DNA from: DTGL01 sp038895395
GTDB lineage: Archaea; Iainarchaeota; Iainarchaeia; Iainarchaeales; DTGL01
Assembly (NCBI GenBank): GCA_038895395.1
Contig: JAWANJ010000050.1
Location: 1-6,354, forward strand
Length of the DNA stretch: 6,354 bases
Direction: 5' to 3'
The number at the start of each line of letters is the position of its first letter. The stretch's first letter is position 1. The translations under genes were made by a program, and so were the position numbers. The notes under the pieces were generated by a model. The model did not search any database and was not told where the DNA came from. It saw only the letters and a program-made list of their open reading frames with translations. Shown here piece by piece: positions 1 to 5,426 of the stretch.

Positions 1-126
1 TACAAAGCCTGCCAAGATAAAACCTATGACTTCATTCTGTCCAATTTTTCTGACAACTGTGCTAAAAGCTAGTGCAACCATAACAATTATGCCTATCATT
101 GTAAATGGCACTACAAGAAGGCCCAT
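1..126 (-). CDS. Cation:proton antiporter (CPA2/Kef-like), N-terminal fragment
   Basis: Only the first 42 codons lie in the window; the gene continues past the left edge. The peptide starts MGLLVVPFTMIGIIVMVALA, a hydrophobic helix, followed by STVVRKIGQNEVIGFILAGFV. The R-K-[IL]-G-Q-x-x-V-[IL]-G-x-[IL]-L-A-G pattern is typical of the end of the first helix and start of the second in Kef/NapA-type (CPA2) sodium or potassium/proton antiporters. These act in the cytoplasmic membrane in ion and pH homeostasis. The ATG at 126 is chosen because an A/T-rich TATA-like stretch is centred about 24-26 bp upstream, which fits a leaderless start; a TTG three codons earlier (135) is the alternative. It follows trm5 on the same strand with an 89 bp gap, so it probably has its own promoter. 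The family call rests on this short motif alone; ion specificity cannot be judged. Confidence 0.68.
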   Translation of the reverse strand, partial: MGLLVVPFTMIGIIVMVALAFSTVVRKIGQNEVIGFILAGFV

Positions 127-140
127 AGTATCCAATAAAA

Positions 141-157
141 CTTTTTAAAATAAAAAG
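141..157 (-). promoter_or_regulatory. Putative TATA region of the antiporter gene, inside a perfect inverted repeat
   Basis: The stretch is a perfect inverted repeat, CTTTTTA-AAA-TAAAAAG, centred about 23 bp upstream of the antiporter ATG, with the TATA-like part at about the distance expected for a leaderless archaeal gene. Read on the minus strand it also gives runs of five and four T, so it could double as a T-rich transcript end for the upstream trm5 message. Both roles are inferred from composition and spacing only. Confidence 0.4.
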
Positions 158-215
158 CTATTTGTGGGGGGTTAACTGGTTATTACAAGAAATCAAAGTG
201 CAAACACAATGCTAA

Positions 216-1265
216 CTAACTTATCTTGAAATCAATAACAATTTGTACCTTTGAAGCTGAAACAGATCTAACTATGCGCTTTTCCAAAAAAGTTACCTCA
301 CGACCATATTTTTTAGAAGCAGCAAGTATATGTTTCTCAGATTCGTCAAAAGGATTTTTTGACTCTGCAAAACGATAAAAATGCACAACGCATGGACTTG
401 CAGAAGCTAAAAAAGCCTCATCTAGAAATTCCTCAGAGCCTTTAGGCATTGGCATCACTATGCGATCAAATTTCTCTTTAAGATTTGGCACAATTTTGCG
501 TACATCACCAAGTATTGGCTTAATCCTATCCTCAAACTTGTTTATTTTGATATTCTCAACAAGAAGTGCATAAGCATCTGGATTGAGCTCTATTGCTACT
601 GCGAGGCGCATTTTGGTATGTTTTGCGAATACTATTGGAAATGGACCAACACCAGCAAACCAAGCACCAATTAGTTCTCCTTCACGTATATTCTTTGCGA
701 TCCGCATCCTTTCAAAACTCAATCTAGGAGAAAAGTAGGTTTTCGCAACATCCACCTTAAAAAGACAACCCCACTCTTTATGCGCTGTCAGTGTTTTATT
801 TTCCCCAGCAACAATCTCCATGGGCCTCAACCTATATTCGCCAGTGTGCTCACCACATATTCTTGCAACTGTTCTCAAGTGTGGGTGAACTTTAAGCAGT
901 GCCTCGCCAATAAAGTGCTTTTTGTCTTCAAGTGCTTTGGGTATTTCAATTATTGCAATATCGCCAACAACGTCAAAAGAAGTAACAAGTTTCTCTGCCT
1001 CTTTTTCAGTAAGCTTCTCACGAAGAGCATCTTTGAAAGATTTATAGCGATGCTCAGAAGTAAAAAGCTCTTTTTCTTCTATTGAAAAATCACAGACCTT
1101 TTTCAGTTCAGCAGCTTGCGTCTTATCTGGCCTTTTTTTTAGAGCAAACCATATATCTTGGCCTTCTTTGCATGGCAAGAAATTGAAATCTAACAAGCCC
1201 ATAGAAATTAGGGCTCTCCTGACTGCTTCACCACATTTTTTCTTAGTTCTTAAGCAAAGAGGCAT
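216..1265 (-). CDS. trm5: Trm5-type tRNA (guanine(37)-N1)-methyltransferase
   Basis: SAM-dependent enzyme that methylates N1 of G37 next to the tRNA anticodon, which prevents frameshifting; in archaea m1G37 is also the first step towards wyosine derivatives. The 349 residues show the three Trm5 regions. The D1 domain is roughly residues 1-65 (CGEAVRRALISMGLLDFNFL, then a QDIWFAL strand). The D2 linker starts at FDVVGDIAIIEIP (97-109) and carries GEYRLRPMEIVAG (142-154) and HKEWG (162-166), which hold the Arg and Glu positions that I recall as catalytic in MjTrm5b. FSPRL (178-182) precedes the Rossmann domain with SAM motif FAGVGPF (203-209), ELNPDA (226-231), GDVRKI (253-258) and DRIVMPMPKGSEEFL (267-281). 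Length is normal. The NLP/NPP motif of some homologues is PMP here, like the MPLPKG form common in archaea. The ATG at 1265 has an A/T-rich box 24-32 bp upstream. Which archaeal Trm5 subtype it is (a, b or c) is not settled. Confidence 0.9.
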   Translation of the reverse strand: MPLCLRTKKKCGEAVRRALISMGLLDFNFLPCKEGQDIWFALKKRPDKTQAAELKKVCDFSIEEKELFTSEHRYKSFKDALREKLTEKEAEKLVTSFDVVGDIAIIEIPKALEDKKHFIGEALLKVHPHLRTVARICGEHTGEYRLRPMEIVAGENKTLTAHKEWGCLFKVDVAKTYFSPRLSFERMRIAKNIREGELIGAWFAGVGPFPIVFAKHTKMRLAVAIELNPDAYALLVENIKINKFEDRIKPILGDVRKIVPNLKEKFDRIVMPMPKGSEEFLDEAFLASASPCVVHFYRFAESKNPFDESEKHILAASKKYGREVTFLEKRIVRSVSASKVQIVIDFKIS

Positions 1266-1285
1266 ATTTGTTGTTTTGTAGAATG

Positions 1286-1300
1286 TTTTTTAATTTATAT
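1286..1300 (-). promoter_or_regulatory. Putative TATA box of trm5
   Basis: On the minus strand this reads ATATAAATTAAAAAA, centred 24-32 bp upstream of the trm5 ATG depending on which part is the true box. That predicts a leader of a few bases at most. No purine-rich Shine-Dalgarno sequence lies before the ATG, which agrees with a near-leaderless mRNA. Confidence 0.45.
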
Positions 1301-1318
1301 TCCACAATATCAAAACCC

Positions 1319-1327
1319 TATAAAAAA
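1319..1327 (+). promoter_or_regulatory. Putative TATA box of the DUF63 gene
   Basis: TATAAAAAA preceded by CCC is centred 26 bp upstream of the ATG at 1349, the standard archaeal TATA-to-start distance, so transcription should begin at or within a base or two of the start codon. No Shine-Dalgarno sequence is present between box and ATG. It lies back to back with the trm5 promoter in an 83 bp divergent spacer. Confidence 0.6.
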
Positions 1328-1348
1328 CCTTTCAAGGTTTATTAAAAT

Positions 1349-2170
1349 ATGTCTGAATTCTTTGATGAATATTTTGTTAGGCCTGCTGTTGATTCAACAT
1401 ATCGGGGCTACAATATTGTCAACACCTTTGTTTATGGTGCAATACTTATTACACTTGCCTTTCTCGTGATTTTTCCTTTTCTTGATAAACGTGGCATAAA
1501 ATTTGATAAGCTCTTTGCGCTTGCACTAATGCCATACATTCTGCTTGGTGCCTCATTGCGCGCAATAAATGAATTCCAGCTTTTGCCTTTTGTTTACAAA
1601 ACATTCAATCCATTGGAGTTTGGCTTTTGGACTTACACGCCAGGAGTGTGGTTTCTTGTTTTTGGAATTACAATAACAGGCCTTTTGCTATCCAGGAAGT
1701 TCTGGAAAGAAAATTATCACAAGCCATTTGCAATTATTGGCATTATATTCGCGGCATATCCAGTAGGGCTGTGCGTCTTGAACTTTACAAACTGGTTTGC
1801 ATTTTTTCTTCCGCTTGCCATTGTGTTTTTTGTGTCTGCCACAACAAGATACCTTGTATCTTTAAAGGCAAAAATATTGAAAAACGAGATGAATCTTCTT
1901 GTTTTAGCCGGCCAGCTTCTCGATGGTTTTGCAACAGCAATTGCAATATCGTTTTTTAGTTTCAGAGAGCAGCACCCTGTAAGCGAAGCAATCCTCAATA
2001 TAAACCCTTGGCTTTTTGTTCTAATAAAAGTGATTTTGGCGTTAATCATCGTTTGCTATATTGAAATCGCATTGAAAAAAGAAAACCTCGCAAACTTCGC
2101 AAAACTTTTCATAATAATATTGGGCTTCTCAACAGGCCTTGCAAGTGTGTTCAAATTGGGGCTTGCTTAA
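1349..2170 (+). CDS. DUF63 family multi-pass membrane protein
   Basis: A 273-residue integral membrane protein of archaeal family DUF63, of unknown function. The N-terminus FFDEYFVRPAVDSTYRGYNI then VNTFVYG matches the family's opening 'YNxVNTxxY' pattern (21-29). PYILLGASLRAI (62-73) matches its 'LPyixlGsxlR' segment. GQLLDGFAT (188-196) followed by FREQHP (205-210) matches the late 'HxLDAxxT ... EQHvlP' signature. About eight hydrophobic segments are visible (roughly 25-45, 53-75, 96-115, 127-147, 148-168, 182-203, 219-241, 251-270), with little soluble sequence. Compared with the family pattern as I remember it, the His before LLDA is Gln189 and an Asp after it is Ser201; Asp192, Glu207 and His209 are kept. 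The ATG follows an ideal leaderless TATA box. The gene is monocistronic and convergent with the large gene on its right. The family call is strong; no function is assigned. Confidence 0.85.
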   Translation: MSEFFDEYFVRPAVDSTYRGYNIVNTFVYGAILITLAFLVIFPFLDKRGIKFDKLFALALMPYILLGASLRAINEFQLLPFVYKTFNPLEFGFWTYTPGVWFLVFGITITGLLLSRKFWKENYHKPFAIIGIIFAAYPVGLCVLNFTNWFAFFLPLAIVFFVSATTRYLVSLKAKILKNEMNLLVLAGQLLDGFATAIAISFFSFREQHPVSEAILNINPWLFVLIKVILALIIVCYIEIALKKENLANFAKLFIIILGFSTGLASVFKLGLA

Positions 2171-2198
2171 CTACGGCTCAATAGCAAAGCAATTAGCA

Positions 2199-4298
2199 TC
2201 AGTTAGTTTTCCACTCTTTTAAGCAGCCATTACATGCTGAATTATAATCTATAATTAGAGAGTAATAGCCCTCACAATTGGTTTCTTTTAGTCCTTGAGA
2301 CAAATGCATAGATGCTATATTATATTCTAAGGGTGAATCGCATGAGCAAACATCGTAAATTTTATGTGCCACAACTGCTTTCTTAATTGATTCCGGCAAG
2401 CTCTCCGATGCGTTTCCCTGTGATTGAGGCAGTTCTTTAGTAAGTCGGCTATCATAATAATAAGATTGGCTGCGGCTGCCAGAGCATGATATCTCTGAAT
2501 TTATACAATATGGGCTGTTCATTATTTTAGATTCTATAGCGCGCTCATTTTCACATATGCCAACTACTTCTTGACTTGGCTTTATTGTAAATTCATTTGA
2601 TTCAGCTACCAGACTTTCAGAACAATCTGGGCCTTTTGAATAATTAATAACATATCTGTATGTGCCTGCGCTTGCAGGCACTTTAATGTAACATCTTGGC
2701 TCGCGATGAGTTTGAGCCTCACCTTTCCAGTCACATAGCGGTGAAGCAACCATATTCAGTTGTTGATGCCATTCTCGGAGAAGCCCGGAATTAAGCTGTG
2801 AACATGCGGGTGGGGCCATCAGTGGTATCGTTAAGAATTCTTCACAAGACATTTTTGAATTACAATCATGGTAATAGCCAAGCTGACTCATTTGAATCCA
2901 TTCGCCGCCAAATTTCTTTTGAAGTGTTGGACCAACAGGAAGCCAATAAACAGAACCTTTTGTTTCTGCCATAAGCTTTACTTTTTCTCCCTTTTCATAT
3001 GTGGCCTTGTCAGTCTTTATCCTTACTTGGGCTGTCCTGCTTGAGGTACACGTTCCACCCATGCATAAACAATTTTCCTCTGGCATGGGGCTTATCACTT
3101 GCAGGCACATTTGGCCTCTGTCTGAGCAATTTAGTTTTATGTTCTTGGGGTTTACGCATTCCCAGTATGCACCCGCGTTTTCAGGGCAGCAATTCGTGCT
3201 TACCCATGCGCAGTCAGCATCTGAAGTGCAATCAGTGCGACTTGTGCCAGTGCTATCTTTATCATTACTTTCAACATCCACTAGGACCCACAATGTTCTG
3301 AGCTTTTTCTTTGGCTCGGGGTCAAGCTCTAGCTTTATGAGCTTATCAACTTCTTTTTGCGGAATCCTATAAGAAAGTTTGGCAAAAGTACCCATGTTTG
3401 TTGGATAGAAAAAAGGCATTTGCCACAAGCTTTGGAATGCCTCAGACTCTTTCTCGGTAAAACCAATGCTTTGCATTTTAACATTAAGGTCTGGATAATT
3501 AGGGTTTTCTTGAAGCTGAATCTCTACACTTTTGCCTGCTGGCAGAACCTCCAATGATCCTAAAAAGTATTTGCCATAGATGAAACTTGGGTCTTCCTTT
3601 ACTGACAAAGTTACATCATAGACATCATAGTTGAAATTGTTTACAACAGTTGCTTTCTTGCTTTTCAGGCTGTAATTAACAGAAACCTTGTTCTGGAACT
3701 TGAGGTTGCCTTCATAAAACAAGAACCTGGCTTCTATGCCATTGTAGCTGAGCAAGTCTGCCTCAACATCATTCAAGGTTGGGATTATCGATTCCAGTGG
3801 AACTAGCCTCTTATACTCCCCCATTGGCGGTAGTGCCTTTGCTTCAACAATTTTTACATCTTTCCATTCAGCTTTGCTTCCAGAAACTAATGCCTCCGGA
3901 TAAGTGATTGTCGGCTTTCCATCAACAAAAACAGCCCTCGCGCTAAAGTTTTTAACCTTGCCACCATATTTGGTAGAATGTATATAAACAACTGGCTGTT
4001 TAACAACAAAAACTTCTTCAGGTCTTGAAGTCAATACCCAGTCATTGTTTTTGTCACAGCCGGCAATAACGCCCCACTCATGAACTTCGTAATCAGCAAG
4101 CTTCTGAGTTGTTGGTGTTGGTATTTGCTCTGGTGTTTTATAGGTTGTTGGAGAAATTCCAGGTGTATAGCCCTGATCAAAATCAGAAAAGGTGTTAGCA
4201 TCTAAAATATTCAAAAGGTATATAAAAAAAATTGAAAACAGAACAACAACCAAGACTAAAAAACCCATGAAATAGGGGTTGTTTTTAATAGAAAGCAT
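2199..4298 (-). CDS. Membrane-anchored extracellular mosaic protein with 'HEWG' domain and cysteine-rich modules
   Basis: About 699 residues, function unknown. An uncleaved signal anchor (about 9-32, FMGFLVLVVVLFSIFFIYLL) leads to a Pro/Thr-rich linker (45-65), so nearly the whole protein should be outside the cell. Residues 70-343 resemble a secreted bacterial family with an N-terminal HEWG motif: HEWG at 73-76, PVVYIHS at 102-108, FVDGKPTITYPEA at 124-136, AEWKDVKI at 143-150, RFLFYEG at 191-197, GFTEKESEAFQSLW at 279-292, LSYRIP...VDKL...LELDPEP...LVDVE at 308-343. A module with ten Cys in 61 residues follows (357-417, with DCTSDADC, a CC pair and CLC). Next come an Ig-like beta-sandwich (423-573, with YEKGEKV and GTYRYVINY) and a Cys-rich tail (581-699). 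There are 25 Cys in all. The ATG at 4298 is preferred over the TTG just before it (4301); GGTGG four bases upstream is a weak ribosome site. The gene is monocistronic. Family links are from memory, without alignment. Confidence 0.75.
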   Translation of the reverse strand: MLSIKNNPYFMGFLVLVVVLFSIFFIYLLNILDANTFSDFDQGYTPGISPTTYKTPEQIPTPTTQKLADYEVHEWGVIAGCDKNNDWVLTSRPEEVFVVKQPVVYIHSTKYGGKVKNFSARAVFVDGKPTITYPEALVSGSKAEWKDVKIVEAKALPPMGEYKRLVPLESIIPTLNDVEADLLSYNGIEARFLFYEGNLKFQNKVSVNYSLKSKKATVVNNFNYDVYDVTLSVKEDPSFIYGKYFLGSLEVLPAGKSVEIQLQENPNYPDLNVKMQSIGFTEKESEAFQSLWQMPFFYPTNMGTFAKLSYRIPQKEVDKLIKLELDPEPKKKLRTLWVLVDVESNDKDSTGTSRTDCTSDADCAWVSTNCCPENAGAYWECVNPKNIKLNCSDRGQMCLQVISPMPEENCLCMGGTCTSSRTAQVRIKTDKATYEKGEKVKLMAETKGSVYWLPVGPTLQKKFGGEWIQMSQLGYYHDCNSKMSCEEFLTIPLMAPPACSQLNSGLLREWHQQLNMVASPLCDWKGEAQTHREPRCYIKVPASAGTYRYVINYSKGPDCSESLVAESNEFTIKPSQEVVGICENERAIESKIMNSPYCINSEISCSGSRSQSYYYDSRLTKELPQSQGNASESLPESIKKAVVAHKIYDVCSCDSPLEYNIASMHLSQGLKETNCEGYYSLIIDYNSACNGCLKEWKTN

Positions 4299-4322
4299 CA
4301 AACCACCAATATTCCATGTAAC

Positions 4323-4334
4323 ATTATTATATGC
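4323..4334 (-). promoter_or_regulatory. Putative TATA box of the large HEWG-protein gene
   Basis: Minus-strand CATATAATAATG is centred about 31 bp upstream of the ATG at 4298, predicting a leader of only a few bases. A second A/T-rich box at 4341-4350, shared with the divergent dphB gene, could instead give a leader of about 20 bases that would include the weak GGTGG ribosome site. The sequence does not decide between them. Confidence 0.4.
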
Positions 4335-4340
4335 GTCAAA

Positions 4341-4350
4341 TTTTAAATAA
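4341..4350 (+). promoter_or_regulatory. Putative TATA box of the dphB operon
   Basis: TTTTAAATAA is centred about 33 bp before the dphB ATG at 4378, which places the expected transcript start near 4371, about seven bases ahead of the start codon. It is the only clear TATA-like element upstream of the three-gene plus-strand operon. Confidence 0.45.
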
Positions 4351-4377
4351 CTCTTGTGCCAAATTTTATTGGTTAAG

Positions 4378-5130
4378 ATGTTTTATTTGATAGGTTGTGG
4401 GTTAAGCACAAAACAAATTACAGCAGAGGCTTTTGATGCAATGAAAAAATGCGATGAATTGTATCTAGACGCTTACACAAATGTTTGTGAAGACATGGTT
4501 GAAAAACTTGAAAAGATAGCAAACAAGAAGATAGTGCCACTTGGAAGGGTTGAAATAGAAGCACTTTTCTTTGAAAAGTTAAAGGCAGCAAAAGAAAAAA
4601 ATATAGGACTTATTGTTATAGGAAATGCACTTTTTGCAACAACACACATACAGCTTCTGATTGACTGCATTGAATTAAACGTGCCCTACGAAGTGATGCA
4701 AGGCATATCAATAATAAACTACCTTGGGCTTACAGGGCTAAGCCCATATCGTTTTGGTGAAACAATTACTGTAGTTCTACCAGAAGAGAAATATGCACCA
4801 ACATCTTTCTACGAAAAGCTTGCAAGAAACTATAAAAACAAGCTTCACACCCTGTGTTTGCTTGATATTAAAGATGGTAAACCAACAGAAGTTAATTCAG
4901 CAATAATGCGCCTTTTGGAGATTGAGAAAAAAAGGAAGAGAAAGATCTTGAAAGAGGCTTTGCTTATTGCTATCTGCAAGGCAGGAAGCGAGGAGCAAAA
5001 AATAGTTGTTGGAAAAGCATCTGAACTTTTAGAGCAAAAACTACCCAGCCCGGCTTCACTTATAGTTTGTGCAGAATTAAGTGAAAATGAAAAAAGAGCC
5101 ATAAAGGCTCTTTACGGAAAGGAGGTCTAA
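4378..5130 (+). CDS. dphB: Diphthine synthase (SAM-dependent methyltransferase), divergent
   Basis: Methylates the 3-amino-3-carboxypropyl-histidine of elongation factor 2 in diphthamide biosynthesis, as the archaeal Dph5 homologue of the tetrapyrrole-methylase fold. The 250 residues begin MFYLIGCGLS, the usual first strand; this sets the start at the ATG at 4378 rather than an in-frame TTG at 4354. Further matches are KKCDELYLDAYT (23-34), GNALFATTH (82-90), TGLSPYRFGETITVVLPE (119-136), PTSFYEKL (141-148), LHTLCLLDIK (156-165) and KAGSEEQ (201-207). The length is slightly below the usual 260 or so. Two signatures deviate: the near-universal GDP in GDPLVATTH is GNA, and the C-terminal 'GKLHFxE' region is CAELSENE (231-238), with Ser in place of His. 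It heads an operon with a DUF357 gene whose ribosome site sits in its last codons. The family is secure; full catalytic competence is not. Confidence 0.87.
   Translation: MFYLIGCGLSTKQITAEAFDAMKKCDELYLDAYTNVCEDMVEKLEKIANKKIVPLGRVEIEALFFEKLKAAKEKNIGLIVIGNALFATTHIQLLIDCIELNVPYEVMQGISIINYLGLTGLSPYRFGETITVVLPEEKYAPTSFYEKLARNYKNKLHTLCLLDIKDGKPTEVNSAIMRLLEIEKKRKRKILKEALLIAICKAGSEEQKIVVGKASELLEQKLPSPASLIVCAELSENEKRAIKALYGKEV
5118..5126 (+). promoter_or_regulatory. Strong Shine-Dalgarno sequence for the DUF357 gene
   Basis: AAAGGAGGT is close to a perfect complement of the archaeal 16S rRNA 3' end. It ends five bases before a TTG codon at 5132 and lies inside the last codons of dphB, whose stop is 5128-5130. 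This decides the non-ATG start of the next gene and indicates coupled translation within an operon. Confidence 0.85.
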
Positions 5131-5131
5131 C

Positions 5132-5422
5132 TTGGGTCTTTTTGAGGAACTGAAACTTAGAACAGAAAAATATGAAAAGCTCACAAAAGAAGCACTCGAA
5201 AAAGTAAAGATAAATGCTAAAAAAGGCACCAAGGAGTATGAGCTTGCAGAGCAATTCATTGAAATTGCAAAAGCATACTTCAGTGACGCTAAGTATTACT
5301 CTGAAAAAGGAGACAACATTACTGCACTTGCTGCATTCTCTTATGCACATGCTTGGCTTGATGCTGGCGTAAGAACTGGTTTTTTAAAGGGTGAGAACGG
5401 AAGATTATTTATGCAACCGTGA
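5132..5422 (+). CDS. DUF357 family helical protein
   Basis: A 96-residue cytoplasmic protein of the archaeal DUF357 family, role unknown. The first half is charged and helical (ELKLRTEKYEKLTKEALEKV), and the second half carries the family core: EIAKAYFSDAKYYSEKGDNI (46-65) followed by TALAAFSYAHAWLDAGVRTG (66-85), matching the 'YykDAkyFxekgdxvxAlaaxsYAhgwLDAgvrxG' pattern. The paired antiparallel helices suggest a TPR-like or HEPN-like helical hairpin; that is inference. The start is TTG, one base after the dphB stop codon and five bases after a strong AAAGGAGGT, with no better in-frame start nearby. The tight dphB-DUF357 spacing implies joint expression and perhaps a related role, but gives no mechanism. 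The stop is 5420-5422, followed four bases later by the next gene. Confidence 0.85.
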   Translation: MGLFEELKLRTEKYEKLTKEALEKVKINAKKGTKEYELAEQFIEIAKAYFSDAKYYSEKGDNITALAAFSYAHAWLDAGVRTGFLKGENGRLFMQP

Positions 5423-5426
5423 TAGC

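Noticed and set aside
438..467. Apparent loss of the catalytic Asn of Trm5 (PMPKGS where some homologues have NLP or NPP).
   Set aside because: MPLPKG-type sequences at this place are, as I recall, common in archaeal members of the family, and all other motifs are intact. I read it as a subgroup feature, not inactivation.
780..1085. Plus-strand open frame of about 100 codons opposite trm5.
   Set aside because: It lies wholly antisense to a well-supported gene, has an incoherent Phe/Cys/Asn-rich composition and no start signals.
1360..1372. TTGATGAA as a box C of a C/D guide RNA.
   Set aside because: No box D, C' or D' at suitable spacing, and it lies in the opening codons of the DUF63 gene.
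2999..3372. Two overlapping plus-strand open frames opposite the large surface protein.
   Set aside because: They are antisense to the Cys-rich region, whose codon bias keeps the opposite strand open; no ribosome site or recognisable domain.
4354..4377. Upstream TTG start for dphB adding eight residues.
   Set aside because: The family begins with M-x-Y-L-I-G, matching the ATG at 4378, and the TTG lies upstream of the transcript start predicted from the TATA box.
4845..5350. Minus-strand open frames opposite dphB and DUF357.
   Set aside because: Ser/Phe-rich translations typical of the reverse of Lys/Glu-rich genes; no promoter and no conserved motif.
5391..5426. GTG start at 5391 for the third operon gene, overlapping DUF357 by 32 bases.
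   Set aside because: The only purine run (AAAGG) touches the GTG with no spacer, and the added residues precede the membrane anchor without adding sense. ATG 5427 sits right after the DUF357 stop.
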